Origin: Pycnococcus provasolii
Lineage: Eukaryota > Chlorophyta > Pseudoscourfieldiophyceae > Pseudoscourfieldiales > Pycnococcaceae
Length of the DNA: 64,000 bases
Assembly: GCA_938743325.2 (NCBI GenBank)
Contig: OW568889.1
Span: 496,001 to 560,000, forward strand
Reading direction: 5' to 3'
In this document: piece by piece, positions 35,310 through 46,000 of the stretch
Layout: every line of letters starts with the position of its first letter
Numbering within the stretch: the stretch's first letter is position 1
The notes under the pieces: generated by a model
What the model was told of the DNA's origin: nothing
What the model saw: the letters and a program-made list of their open reading frames with translations, nothing else
Databases searched by the model: none
Made by a program: the position numbers and the translations under genes

Positions 35310-36353
35310 GAAGTACTTTTGTGGACGATTGTTCTTCTTTCACGTGAAAAAACACAAGCAGGTGTAACACTACTACTACTACACATGATGTATTATTATC
35401 CTATATTGAGTCCGCTATGCCCCCACTCATTTAAGTCTGCCAATTCTCAAGTTGTTAATATCCCCATATGTCTTGTTCCCACCACCCCTCGACGTCACAT
35501 ACATACTGCCTGGACGACCTCTTCAGGTTGCCAACAGTGTATGTATACTGGAACGCAAAATTTGATCCCACATACATGGCCAGCCTTTTTGGGAAGAATG
35601 GAATGATAATTGCGCCGATTTTACTTCGACGCGCCGAGGAGGAGCCAGGGACGCGCCATTCCACACGCCATTCATCTCAAAGTCGCAGATAGAGTTGAAC
35701 TCTACCTCGACGTTTCAACTCTACCTCGGCGACGCCTGAATGAGGTGCAAGAAGGAACGCGCGGCATCAGCTACGACTGCTGACCTTTGCGCACTTACCA
35801 GCGCCGCCGTACCCGCGTTCAAGCGGTTTACTTTTTTTGCGGTGATCTTGGCTTTAGCCTCGGCACTTTGCTTCCCCCCTCTCCTGCCAGGCCCGGGTTG
35901 CGCGCTGCCTCAATCCATACCGCGAGGGGGAGACAAGTGAGACAACCCCTTCCTGGCGACGGTACAAGCCTGCCGCATGGAAGAGTATTACATCTCCCCT
36001 CTACAAGCGGGCCGTGACGACTCTGCCGTGACGTCGCCTTGCTATCAGGTGTGCCGTAGAAAACCCGCCGACCGGGATCCCAAGAAGACAGCTCCCTCAA
36101 GAAGACCCACCAAATGAGGACGAAAGGGAAAAAACCAAGGACGTCTCCCCAACCGGGAACCGGCAACCAGCGTCGACGTCGTCGGTCGGCGCCGCCGCCT
36201 GGTTTGGTGTTGGAAAAATCTTCCCCTTGGTTGGAAACAACCGTTGGTGCCTACCGCGGTGTTCCCCGCCCCTTCGGTTTCGGTTTCGGTGTTGTCGGCG
36301 CGTCGAGTTTGAGATCAAAACAAGTCCCATCACTCTTTTTTATTGCTCTCGTC
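35310..36353. other. Intergenic, no certain gene
   Basis: About 1 kb between two plus-strand genes. It contains a TGTAA signal at 35363-35367 for the gene before, a short tandem repeat of CAACTCTACCTCG at about 35695-35730, and, from 36114, in-frame codons that could extend phosphoserine aminotransferase by 80 residues. That extension is basic and Pro/Gly-rich and less transit-like than the chosen start. Confidence 0.5.
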
Positions 36354-37604
36354 ATGCCTGTCTCTGCTGCTCGTGTTGTTGGTGTTTCCTCTGGTGCTCG
36401 TGTTGGTGTGTGCCGTGTTGGTGGTGCTCGTGCTGGCGTACCTGCTCGTGCGGCGTCTTCCCCGTCTTCCTCTCTCGATCTTGCGGGTGTTAGTGGAGGA
36501 CGTGTGTACAACTTCAGTGCGGGACCTGCTTGCATCTACGAAGATGTCCTCACGACCGCGTCTTCTGAAATGATGAACTGGGAAAATAGTGGAACGTCTG
36601 TTATGGAAATGTCGCATAGAGGTAAGGAGTTCATGGGAATTCATGCCAAGGCGATCGCGGACCTGCGAGAACTTCTGTCCATCCCTGACAACTACCAAGT
36701 GCTCTTCCTCCAAGGAGGTGCGTCGCTGCAGTTTGCATCCATCCCGCTCAACCTCGCGTCGGCGGAGGATACCGCGGACTACGTCACCACCGGATCGTGG
36801 GGTGCCAAGGCGATCGGAGAGGGAAAGAAGTTCCTCAAGAACGCCAACGAAGCAGCCAGCACAAAGTCGAGCGGATTCACGTCCATACCCGCCACGAGCG
36901 AGTGGAGCCTCTCAGACGACGCCAAGTACGTGCACATCTGCGCAAACGAGACGATCCAGGGTGTTGAGTTCAAGACCGACGTCGTGCCGGCGAACGGCGC
37001 GCCGCTCATCGCCGACATGTCGTCCAACTTCGTCTCCAAGCCCATCGACGTGTCCAAGTACGGAATCATCTACGCCGGCGCGCAGAAGAATGTCGGACCT
37101 GCGGGACTCACGGTTGTGATTGTGCGCGACGACCTTATTGGAAACGCACGTGCGGACTGCCCGACGATGCAGAACTACGCCATCATGGCGGAGAACGACT
37201 CCATGTACAACACGCCGCCGTGCTACTCCATCTACATGGCTGGCTTGGTGTTCGACAAGCTCAACAAGATGGGCGGACTCGAGGCTGTGGAGAAGGTGAA
37301 CATCGAGAAGTGCGCGCACATCTACGATGCCATTGCCGGATCCGACGGCTTCTTCAACTGCCCCGTCGACATGACGTGCCGCTCGGCGATGAACATCCCG
37401 ATCACGATCGTGAACGAAGACGCTGACAAGCGTGCGGAGCTTGAGAAGGCGTTCATCGCCGAGGCGGGAGATCTGGGCATGGTGGCGCTCAAGGGACACC
37501 GCAGCGTGGGTGGTATGCGCGCGTCCATCTACAACGCGATGCCCATCGAGGGTGCGGAGGCACTCGCAGCGTTCATGAAGGAGTTCAAGGCAAAGCACGC
37601 GTAA
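36354..37604 (+). CDS. PSAT: Phosphoserine aminotransferase, plastid type
   Basis: 416 aa from the ATG at 36354, chosen because the next 45 residues (Ala/Arg/Val/Ser-rich, no acidic residues) form a typical plastid transit peptide; another in-frame ATG lies at 36114. Mature enzyme starts near VYNFSAGPA. Family marks are [10 protein letters not shown], the FLQGGAS phosphate/PLP loop, ADMSSN with the PLP-pairing Asp, and AGAQKN with Lys245 as Schiff-base lysine. It converts 3-phosphohydroxypyruvate and glutamate to phosphoserine and 2-oxoglutarate, the second step of the phosphorylated serine pathway, a plastid route in green plants. The mature length of about 365 residues matches SerC. Confidence 0.95.
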   Translation: MPVSAARVVGVSSGARVGVCRVGGARAGVPARAASSPSSSLDLAGVSGGRVYNFSAGPACIYEDVLTTASSEMMNWENSGTSVMEMSHRGKEFMGIHAKAIADLRELLSIPDNYQVLFLQGGASLQFASIPLNLASAEDTADYVTTGSWGAKAIGEGKKFLKNANEAASTKSSGFTSIPATSEWSLSDDAKYVHICANETIQGVEFKTDVVPANGAPLIADMSSNFVSKPIDVSKYGIIYAGAQKNVGPAGLTVVIVRDDLIGNARADCPTMQNYAIMAENDSMYNTPPCYSIYMAGLVFDKLNKMGGLEAVEKVNIEKCAHIYDAIAGSDGFFNCPVDMTCRSAMNIPITIVNEDADKRAELEKAFIAEAGDLGMVALKGHRSVGGMRASIYNAMPIEGAEALAAFMKEFKAKHA

Positions 37605-38072
37605 ATCTCTGTCTTGATGAAGCATTTGACTGAAAAAAAAAAAGTTTGAAAAGAAAACGAAATCGAAATTGGGGTGAACATTTATATAGGTACGTACTTT
37701 AATTTTTTTTTTGCTAAGCGTTGGGGAAAAAAGGCCGGCTAATTACCGCCACGAATGTTGATTTGGTCGTTCGTTGCGGCAGTCGCCGAATGCCAAGATT
37801 GCCAATGGGGGAGCTCGTCCAGAAATAACCACTCGATGCGTTTGCGGGTCGCATAAACTAACCACGCGCTGAAACGCTCTACCCACATGACCTTTTATTT
37901 TTCACAAAAAAACAACACAGATGAGACACATATATACTACAGCTAAGATCGCTCATTCAGTAATTTGAACGTACTTTACTTTGTCCAACGATTCCTCTAG
38001 TAGATAACCACTCGCGGCAACAACACTTTTTTTTTTTCAAAAACAAAAGAGGAGGAAGAAATTCCTTGTGCG
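37605..38072. other. Convergent intergenic region
   Basis: AT-richer than its surroundings, with poly-A and poly-T runs at about 37634, 37705 and 38025. Holds the 3' ends of the two converging genes; no gene seen. Confidence 0.55.
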
Positions 38073-39342
38073 TTACACCGATCGACGCAGATAACGCATC
38101 GCCGCCTCCTCTGCCCATGGCAGCTCGTAGAACCGTGACCGTGCATGTTGACCCGTCTGGCCACGACTCTGGCCAATTGCCATCACGCGTAGGTCACGTG
38201 CCTGGCTTGCGCACAAAGCCGCGACAAAGTCTGCGGGGCTGTGCGCAAAACCAAGGTAAAATGCACGCCTTCGCAGGCGTTCCTGTATCGCCTGCATCGC
38301 CTTGGCGATACGCCGATCCTCGTCATCCTCCTCACCTGGTGCGAGGTTTGGCGCAAGAACGCGGCCGGCGACACGCTGCCACTCGTTCGCCTGCGCCGTT
38401 CGCATCGCACCTGCGAGGCTCACCTCCATGTCGTACACAAGCTCCGGCGTGGTGCTGGTGGGCATGTGCACGTCAATGCGAACAGGCGGAAGCTTCTCGA
38501 GTCGTGACGTGAGTTTCTGAGCAAGCATGGGAAGTCGAATGCGCTTCTCCGAAGGTGCGAGCCCCAGTGCATGCGCGAGTGCGTCGTCGACGTCGACGAC
38601 GCTCGGATCCGACGCGTTCTGAAGCTTCTGCAGCTTGAGATACTGCCACAAGCTCGTGGCTGCCGCGGCACGCGTTGCATGAGGCATTCCGAATAGGTCC
38701 GCGAGGCCCTGCGGCAGGCTAACGAGCTCCGGCTCGTGTTTGACGTGCAGCAGCACGTGCGCGGCTGTCGGAATGGGCGCGGCACGGCGCACCTCGAAGC
38801 TTCCGATTCTCTCAGGCTCGCCTCGGCTCGCTTCCTCCGCGGACGGTGCGGACCACGTCGCCGTCTCCACCTCGCCGTCTGGTTGCTGCATGACCACCTC
38901 TAGTTTGGACAGAAGCTGGCTCATCGGCGGCGCGTCTGACCCCAAGCTTTCCGACGACGTCGACGCGCCGTCGGTGGTTTCCTTGATGAGCCGTCCGGCG
39001 ACGCGCACGACGAACCCTCCTTCCGTCGGTTCGCACCACGTGCGCACGCGCAGCGTGGCTGGAATGCGCTCGAGATTTCCCACCATGTCCTGGTACTCGA
39101 GTCGTTTCCGCTCAACCACCGCGTCGATTCTCTGCTCGAATTCGACGAGTTGGCTAAACACGCGGCTTTCGGGCAGGAAGTGCCTCGTCCTTTCGACGAC
39201 TTGCCTGTCGCTGAGTTTTCTCTTCTTTTTGCGTTTCGAGGCTGGCGCCACCTCCGCGCCTCGCGGTGGCAGTATTCCTGTTGGCGCGGGCGGTGCCGGC
39301 TGCGGCGGTGCTGTTGGCTGAGTCCGTCGTTGTTGCTGTTGT

Positions 39343-39378
<36 letters not shown>

Positions 39379-39863
39379 TGCTGCAGTTGTTGTTGCGTTT
39401 GCTGCAGTTGTTGAGCGTGCTGTTGTTGATTCACCATCCCGGTACCTTGTTTTGGCGGTCCCGGCGGCGGCGGTGCACCCGGCGGCGGCGGTCCCGGCGG
39501 CGGTCTGCTTCCCGTGAAGTTGGGCGGTCCCGGTGGCGGCGGTGCCCCCGGCGGTGGCGGGTGCCTGCTTCCCGGCGGTGGCGGTGGCGGCGCGCCCCCT
39601 CTCGCGAAGTTTGGCGGCGGTCCCGGCGGTGGCGGTCCCGGCGGCGGCATACTGCCCGGTGGCAGAGGCAGTTGTCCGTAGTAGTTGTTGTTATTATTAT
39701 TACTGTCTCCGTTGATTGATTTTTGCTGTTTGTGCGCCGCCTGTGCCAAGGATGACGCGTGCGGTAGTTGCTGCGCGAGTTGTTCTGCGTGCGCCTTGGT
39801 CGTGACTTGGCGCGTCAATCGAGGTTGGTCAAACAAATCTTGGATTTCTCCTGTGGAAGTCAT
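38073..39863 (-). CDS. SWP73: SWI/SNF chromatin-remodelling subunit BAF60/SWP73 (SWIB domain)
   Basis: 596 aa, ATG at 39863-39861. The first 210 residues are Pro/Gly-rich with a long poly-Gln run (CTG/TTG codons on the plus strand). A KRKKKRKLSDR basic stretch leads to the conserved LPESRVFSQLVEFEQRIDAVVERKR segment typical of SMARCD/BAF60. A SWIB/MDM2 fold spans about 380-460 (LADLFGMPHATRAAAATSLWQYLKLQKLQN), followed by the family's C-terminal helical region. It is an accessory subunit linking transcription factors to the SWI/SNF or RSC ATPase in the nucleus. The overall length is near that of plant and animal homologues apart from the low-complexity head. Confidence 0.88.
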
Positions 39864-40576
39864 CCACGTCCAATAGCGAGAATAGAATGACTAACACAAG
39901 CTAACAAGCCTTTGATCTATCTGATCTGCCTACGAAGCCTGTCGAACTGTCCTAAGGAGGTGGAGGTGGTGTGTGAGAAAGAAAGTGTGCGAAATGGCGC
40001 CCTCCTCTCGAAATAAGAAGAATGGGGGAAGGGTTTTTCACCCCTCCGGCTGTCCGGGGAAGGCGGAGCCCTCTGAGACTCACAGAGGATTCCCGAGCAG
40101 ACACCAGAGGATAGGGGATACAATTCTTCCTGTCGGTGATTGATGCTTGCTTGGGGATCCGCTGTTGTCTCTATGATTGGGTCTTTTCATTTCACATGAG
40201 TTGGTTGTCTCTCTCGTAACCCCGAATCCTTAACCCCGAATTGAAGAGTCACTAGACTCGTCGTGTTGTTGCAATTCAAATTCGAAAACCAGACCGGAAA
40301 AGACAGACGGCTTTCCCCTCCCCCTGTTCTCTCAAACTTCGAAGGCCATTGCGAACACGCGCACACACAAACAAACAAACATAAGAACAAACATACTTTT
40401 CGCTGCCTGCCTCACTCACTCACACTCACTCTCTGTGTGTCACTCCCTCTTTTGAGTCTTGTACTTCGCTTCACTTCACTTCACTTCACTTCACTCCAGG
40501 GAGTTTAGCCTTACCTTGCTGAGTGGAGTGAGTCTCAGAGAGAGAGATTGTATTGTGTTCTCTCGTCAATCCATCC
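39864..40576. other. Divergent promoter region with TTCAC microsatellite
   Basis: About 700 bp between BAF60/SWP73 and MYB start codons. It contains CACTCACT and (TTCAC)n repeats (40428-40497) and an AGAGAGAG run near 40537. The 5'UTR and promoter of both genes lie here; no gene seen. Confidence 0.55.
40467..40496. repeat. (CTTCA)n microsatellite
   Basis: Six near-perfect copies of a 5-base unit upstream of the MYB gene. Confidence 0.9.
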
Positions 40577-42634
40577 ATGGACGTCGGTGTCAAGATGAAT
40601 ATCAATATACCTGCTCATCATGTTGTTGATGACGAGCACGAGGAGGGAAACAAGCACTCGTGGCACATCTCCGTCTCGCCTGATGCCACAACCAGCCAAC
40701 ATGACGACGACGATGCGGATATGACACCCGTCTCCACGGACGGGAAACCTTCGTCGCACACGCCCGTTGATGTCATGCCGCACAGGGAGTTTGAGAAAGG
40801 AACAACTTCTTCAGAACTCGCCAAGGAAAAGGCAAGTGAACAAGAGAATGGCGCAGCGGGTGGTGGCGTTGTGAAAAACGACGAGAAACATGTGCACGCA
40901 GCAGACGCAGGTGACGACAGCACTGATCAAGCAGGTACTGGGGCACAGCCACCGCCACAAACAGCAGCAGCAGCAGGAGCAGCAGCAGCAGCAACCGCCG
41001 CGGTGGCGACACCTGAACAGCAAGACAAGGAAAATGTCAACCCACACGCCTCCGTGAACTTCTCCGACGACGACCTTGACCCGGAACAGCAGCAGCAGGA
41101 CGGCGCCGGCGCCGGCGCGCGCAAACCCAAACAGCCGCTCTCGCCTGAGGAAGAATGCGAGGCACGCTCGCGTGCCGAAGCTCTCGTGAAAACGCTTCCC
41201 GACTCCATCACGGGAAAACTCGGCGGGCCGACGCGAAAGTCCTCCAAAGGCGGGTGGACGCCAGAGGAGGATGACGTCCTTCGACGCGCCGTGCAGGCGC
41301 AGGATGGCAAGAACTGGAAAAAGGTGGCTGAGTACTTCCCAGACAGAACGGACGTGCAGTGCCTGCACCGCTGGCAGAAGGTACTCAATCCAAACCTTGT
41401 GAAAGGGCCGTGGAGTGACGATGAAGACGCGAAAATCATCGAGCTCGTTCGCGTGCACGGCCCCACGAAGTGGTCCGTGATTGCGCAGAAACTGCCCGGC
41501 CGTATCGGAAAGCAGTGCCGCGAACGATGGCACAACCACCTGAATCCTGACATCAAGACGGGAGGGTGGGGCGAGGAGGAGGATAAACTACTCGTCGAGC
41601 AGCATCGCCTGCACGGCAACAAGTGGGCGGAAATTGCAAAGGCTTTGCCCGGCAGAACGGACAACGCCATCAAGAATCACTGGAATTCCACAATGAAGCG
41701 TAAGGTGGAGATGGCGGAGCTCGGCGAGAGCGCGAGGTCTGCCAAGGCAGAAGCCGCGGCGGCTAGGAGATTGGCACAGGCGGCAGCCTCGGCTGACGCC
41801 GCCGCCGCGAAGCAGCAGAAGAAGCCAAAGCAGCCGAAGCAGCCGAAGCGCCCAGGATCGTCGTCGTCGTCGGCAGCAGCAGCCGCAGCAGCCGCCGCCG
41901 CCGCAGCAGCAGCAGCACCTGTTCCGCCGCCACCACCTTCTCGCGTCAACAACGATGCCGGAAAGAGGGACGGGGCACGCAAGGGTGGAAACACATCCAA
42001 GCGCGCGGCAGCATCCGTGCCTCCGCCACCCGTGCCGCCACCACCTGCGGCACCCTTGCCCCCTCCGCCGAAAAAGCGAAAGATGGAAGCAGCATCCGCG
42101 GGATCAGCCGCCGCCGCCGCGCCGTCAGCCCACCCTCCACCACCGCCTCCGCCGCCGCCGAAAGCCACTACCCAACCGCCACCAGCCAGGGCGCCGAAGG
42201 CAGCTCCGAAAGCAGCGCCTGCGCCACCGCCGCCGCCACCGCCGCCAGCTGCTGCTGCCCCACGTGCAGCTGCCCGAAAAAGAGGCGCCGCTGGTGCAAG
42301 CGGCAAGGCTCCAGGTACAGCCGCCCGAAAACGAGGCGCTGGCGAGTTGGCTGCATCTTCCATGGACGAGCTTGGATCCGTGCCCCCTTCGCCGTACGCG
42401 TGGGACCCTCTCGCGATGGAGCTCGACGCATCACCACTTCTCGGTGGCCTGCCGTCGCCCATCACGCCAACCGCGTTCTTGCATGACGCACCGCCACGCC
42501 TGACACCGCCACCGCCGATGGGAGCCGTCCAGTGGACAGCCGCCGCCGCTGGCCCTGCTTGGCACCCGCCTGGGCGACTGACGGGTCTCTTCAAGCGTCA
42601 GGACCTCTTCTCTGACGCGTTCGGAAGCGGGTAG
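40577..42634 (+). CDS. MYB3R: Three-repeat MYB transcription factor (MYB3R / c-Myb type)
   Basis: 685 aa from the ATG at 40577 (preceding in-frame codons start with TTG). R1, R2 and R3 lie at about residues 222-376, each with the regularly spaced tryptophans (GGWTPEED / KGPWSDDED / GGWGEEED) and the recognition-helix motifs [20 protein letters not shown] and [10 protein letters not shown], as in animal c-Myb and plant MYB3R proteins that bind AACNG sites and control G2/M genes. The 200-residue acidic head and the Ala-, Lys- and Pro-rich tail (including poly-Ala and poly-Pro microsatellites) look disordered. Regulation of cell-cycle genes is inference from the family. A TGTAA signal follows at 42704. 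Confidence 0.93.
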   Translation: MDVGVKMNINIPAHHVVDDEHEEGNKHSWHISVSPDATTSQHDDDDADMTPVSTDGKPSSHTPVDVMPHREFEKGTTSSELAKEKASEQENGAAGGGVVKNDEKHVHAADAGDDSTDQAGTGAQPPPQTAAAAGAAAAATAAVATPEQQDKENVNPHASVNFSDDDLDPEQQQQDGAGAGARKPKQPLSPEEECEARSRAEALVKTLPDSITGKLGGPTRKSSKGGWTPEEDDVLRRAVQAQDGKNWKKVAEYFPDRTDVQCLHRWQKVLNPNLVKGPWSDDEDAKIIELVRVHGPTKWSVIAQKLPGRIGKQCRERWHNHLNPDIKTGGWGEEEDKLLVEQHRLHGNKWAEIAKALPGRTDNAIKNHWNSTMKRKVEMAELGESARSAKAEAAAARRLAQAAASADAAAAKQQKKPKQPKQPKRPGSSSSSAAAAAAAAAAAAAAAPVPPPPPSRVNNDAGKRDGARKGGNTSKRAAASVPPPPVPPPPAAPLPPPPKKRKMEAASAGSAAAAAPSAHPPPPPPPPPKATTQPPPARAPKAAPKAAPAPPPPPPPPAAAAPRAAARKRGAAGASGKAPGTAARKRGAGELAASSMDELGSVPPSPYAWDPLAMELDASPLLGGLPSPITPTAFLHDAPPRLTPPPPMGAVQWTAAAAGPAWHPPGRLTGLFKRQDLFSDAFGSG

Positions 42635-42707
42635 GTACTTGCACGGGAATGGTTTTTTTAATGGATTCGGGATACTAAGTAAGGTTGCTCATTTCGTAAT
42701 TAATGTA

Positions 42708-43088
42708 ATGAAGTTGACTTCGTCCAACGGCCCACCACCATCACCACCGTGCAGCGACGATTCCGAGGAAGAACCGCCATCATCAGATGAGAACACAACG
42801 TGTTCCACGGCGCCAGTCATGTTCTACGTCGCTAACGCCGCAATCGTGCTGGCACTCGTCGCCCTCGCGTTGTGGGTCGTCCATTCGCTCCATTCACATT
42901 TACTATTCATACAAGCATCATCATTACAATTACTTACAGATATTTCAGTTCTTTTTTACTCGTCCGGCAGTCTCCGTCCCAACGTGAAGCTTGGGCCGAC
43001 GGGGGCGGGTGGTGCAGCCGTCCCACCAACTAATGGTGTCTCGGGCTTCGCGCCCTCGAAGCCTGCACCTCCACCACCCATCGTGTAG
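42708..43088 (+). CDS. Possible small single-span membrane protein, partly antisense to the STPGR gene
   Basis: 126 aa from the ATG at 42708. An acidic Pro/Ser-rich head is followed by a clear hydrophobic segment (residues about 41-65: FYVANAAIVLALVALALWVVH). The last 133 bases overlap the 3' end of the STPGR gene on the other strand, where the Pro-rich tail is probably a shadow. The part with the membrane segment lies outside the other gene. No homologue recognised; may be non-coding. Confidence 0.3.
   Translation: MKLTSSNGPPPSPPCSDDSEEEPPSSDENTTCSTAPVMFYVANAAIVLALVALALWVVHSLHSHLLFIQASSLQLLTDISVLFYSSGSLRPNVKLGPTGAGGAAVPPTNGVSGFAPSKPAPPPPIV
42924..42938 (-). terminator. Two TGTAA poly(A)-signal candidates
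   Basis: TGTAA on the minus strand at 42938-42934 and 42928-42924, 18 and 28 bases after the STPGR gene stop. Confidence 0.5.
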
Positions 43089-46000
43089 CTGGGACCCTTC
43101 GAAACTGCCTTTGGTTTGTACTTCCCAGGACCGGGTGCGTCGCCCGTCCTCGGGTACGGCTCTGACGACGCAGATGCACGAGGCATGCTATACGACGGAC
43201 CTGCGCCCTTACCAGATGTCGACGAGGTGGAAGCGTAGTCGCCTGGTGCTGGTGTGCCAGAGCCACCACCGCCCATCGCTCCGCTTCCAGTCTTACCTCC
43301 CAACGTGTAGCTCGGCGCATCGCCTCCGAAGAATGTGACGCCACCCTTTGGTGTGCCCACCGCACCGCGACGCAGCGCACTCGTCGGCCCGCGTGGCGTG
43401 GGCGAAGGTGCTGGCGCTGAGCGCGGCGCGACGAATTCATAGTCCCCAGGGGCGGGGGTTTGGGCAGCAAGCTGCTCACGACGCCGTGCCGCGAAGGTGA
43501 AGTGAAAGCCGCTGAGCTTTTCCGTGACGGTCTCCACGCCTCGACTCGCCGGCGCCGCAGGCGTCTCAGGATGGTAATCTCCGGGTGCTGGCGTGTCCAT
43601 CTGCGCCTTGGTCATCGGGCGGCCAGCGAACGTGAAGGCGGGGCCAGGATCAGCCTCCGGTGGAGCGTAGCCGCCAGGGCCGGGTGTGAGCGGTTCACCT
43701 CGAGAGGCGACGGCGGCGCGGCGCCCGAAGGTGTAGTGATTGCCTTGCGGCCCCTTGTTTGTTGCATCGTATGCGCCAGGCCCAGGTTTCTCATCAGGCT
43801 TCTCGTCGGGTGCACGAGGCGCGAAGGTGAAGCTCGCAGCGGGACCGTGCGGAGCATCAGGCTGATGGTACTGCCCTGGACCAGGTCCTGGCTTCGGTGG
43901 ACGAGTCGTACCCTTCACGCCGATCGTGTACGCTTTGTCTCGCTTTGTCGGCATCTCATAGTCACCAGGTCCCGGTCCATCTGGTATCTTGCTTCCACGT
44001 TCCTCGTACAGGAAGATTGGTCCCCTGCGCGGCTGCCGCGGTTCCACGTATTCTCCAGGACCCGGCGTCGTTTCACTTTTGGAATGCGCCGCTTTTCCAC
44101 TCATGGTGTACTCCGGCGCCCATCGGCCGACCCATCCGCCGTCATATTCACCAGGTCCGGGAACCTTACCTCCGTCGACATCCTTTCGCCCGGCGCTTGC
44201 CATCGTGAATCGCGGCCCAGCCGGGAGGTCAGGAAGCTTGTACGTCATCGGGTGAGGCGAATCTTGGCCCAGCGCTGGTCCGTCGCCGTCACCCGGCGTT
44301 ATCAATTTGCCGATGCGTGGGTACATTGTGAACGCAAGTCCTTTCTCGAGAGGCAAATCGTAGTAACCTCGATCGTCCGCCTGCTCAGGTTTGGGTGGCC
44401 TTCCGGGCATGGTAAATGCGGGTCCACTCGGTTCCACATGATGGTAGTCAGCTGGCCCTGGAGTTTGCACAGCCTCCGGCTTTTCATGCGGACGACCTGG
44501 TATGGTGTACGCAGGTCCGCCGAGCGATGTGTGATCCGGATCGTGGTACGCGCCAGGTCCAAGACCATCCTTCGCCATCGGCTTCTCCTCAGGACGACCT
44601 GCAATACTGTATGCGGGGCCAGTAGGCACGTCTTCGCCGTAGTACGCGCCGGGACCTGGGCCGAGATCAACGGGCTTCTTGCTCGGCGCTCGACCAGGCA
44701 TCGAAAATGCTGGCCCGCGCGATGCAGGATCAGGCTGGTAATACTCGCCTGGGCCTGGCTCGGCGTCGGCATCAGCGCTCTTCGCATTCTCCGCCGGACG
44801 TCCGCCCATCGAAAATGCAGGTCCCTTCTTCGACTCCGCAACCTCGTAGGCGCCAGGCGGCGGTGCCTCTGACTTGTTCTCATCGTGTCGTCGCACGCGC
44901 CGGCCGAACGTGAACGCCCTGCCCGATTTTTCGTCACCGTCGCGTGTGTATGCACCAGGTCCTGGCATGTCGCTACCGTCTGCGTCAATTGCACCATGCT
45001 CGGGTCGGCCGGCGAGCGTGAAAGCAGGCCCACCGAGTGTCGTGCTTTCTGGATCATAGTATGCTCCAGGTCCCAGATCATCCTTCGTTGCAGTTTTTGG
45101 CTCCGGCCGGCCTGCAATGCTGAATGCAGGTCCGCCGAGCGATGTGTGATCCGGATCGTGGTACGCGCCAGGTCCAAGACCATCCTTCGCCATCGGCTTC
45201 TCCTCAGGACGACCTGCAATACTGTATGCGGGGCCAGTAGGCACGTCTTCGCCGTAGTACGCGCCGGGACCTGGGCCGAGATCAACGGGCTTCTTGCTCG
45301 GCGCTCGACCAGGCATCGAAAATGCTGGCCCGCGCGATGCAGGATCAGGCTGGTAATACTCGCCTGGGCCTGGCTCGGCGTCGGCATCAGCGCTCTTCGC
45401 ATTCTCCGCCGGACGTCCGCCCATCGAAAATGCAGGTCCCTTCTTCGACTCCGCAACCTCGTAGGCGCCAGGCGGCGGTGCCTCTGACTTGTTCTCATCG
45501 TGTCGTCGCACGCGCCGGCCGAACGTGAACGCCCTGCCCGATTTTTCGTCACCGTCGCGTGTGTATGCGCCAGGTCCTGGCATATCGCTACCATCAGCAT
45601 CGAGCACGCCACGACCAGGTCGGCCGGCGAGCGTGAAAGCAGGCCCACCGAATGTCGTGCTTTCTGGATCATAGTATGCTCCAGGTCCCAGATCATCCTT
45701 CGTTGCAGTTTTTGGCTCCGGCCGGCCTGCAATGCTGAATGCAGGTCCGCCGAGCGATGTGTGATCCGGATCGTGGTACGCACCAGGGCCGATTTCGTCT
45801 TTTGCCTGCTGTCTTGTCTCAGGCTTTGCACCCATGCTGTATGCCGGTGCCGAGCTCTTCCTCGTCTGCAACTCGTCCACGTCGTATGCACCAGGACCTG
45901 GGCCACAACCCGCCTGCGCCTTGAGAAACCCGTCACGCTTCAGCTGAATTGCAGGTGGTGGTCCAAAGCTGAATGCCGGTCCTTCTCCCGCACGTACTGC

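Noticed and set aside
35740-35940. 66-codon ORF with a hydrophobic stretch
   Set aside because: Short, no homology recognised, and flanked by sequence with non-coding composition.
41677-42594. Long minus-strand Ala/Gly-rich ORF opposite the MYB tail
   Set aside because: Antisense of poly-Ala, poly-Pro and GC-rich codons; no domain.
44302-45936. 544-codon minus-strand frame inside the STPGR gene
   Set aside because: Shadow frame kept open by the 615-bp duplication; the STPGR frame has the recognisable motif.
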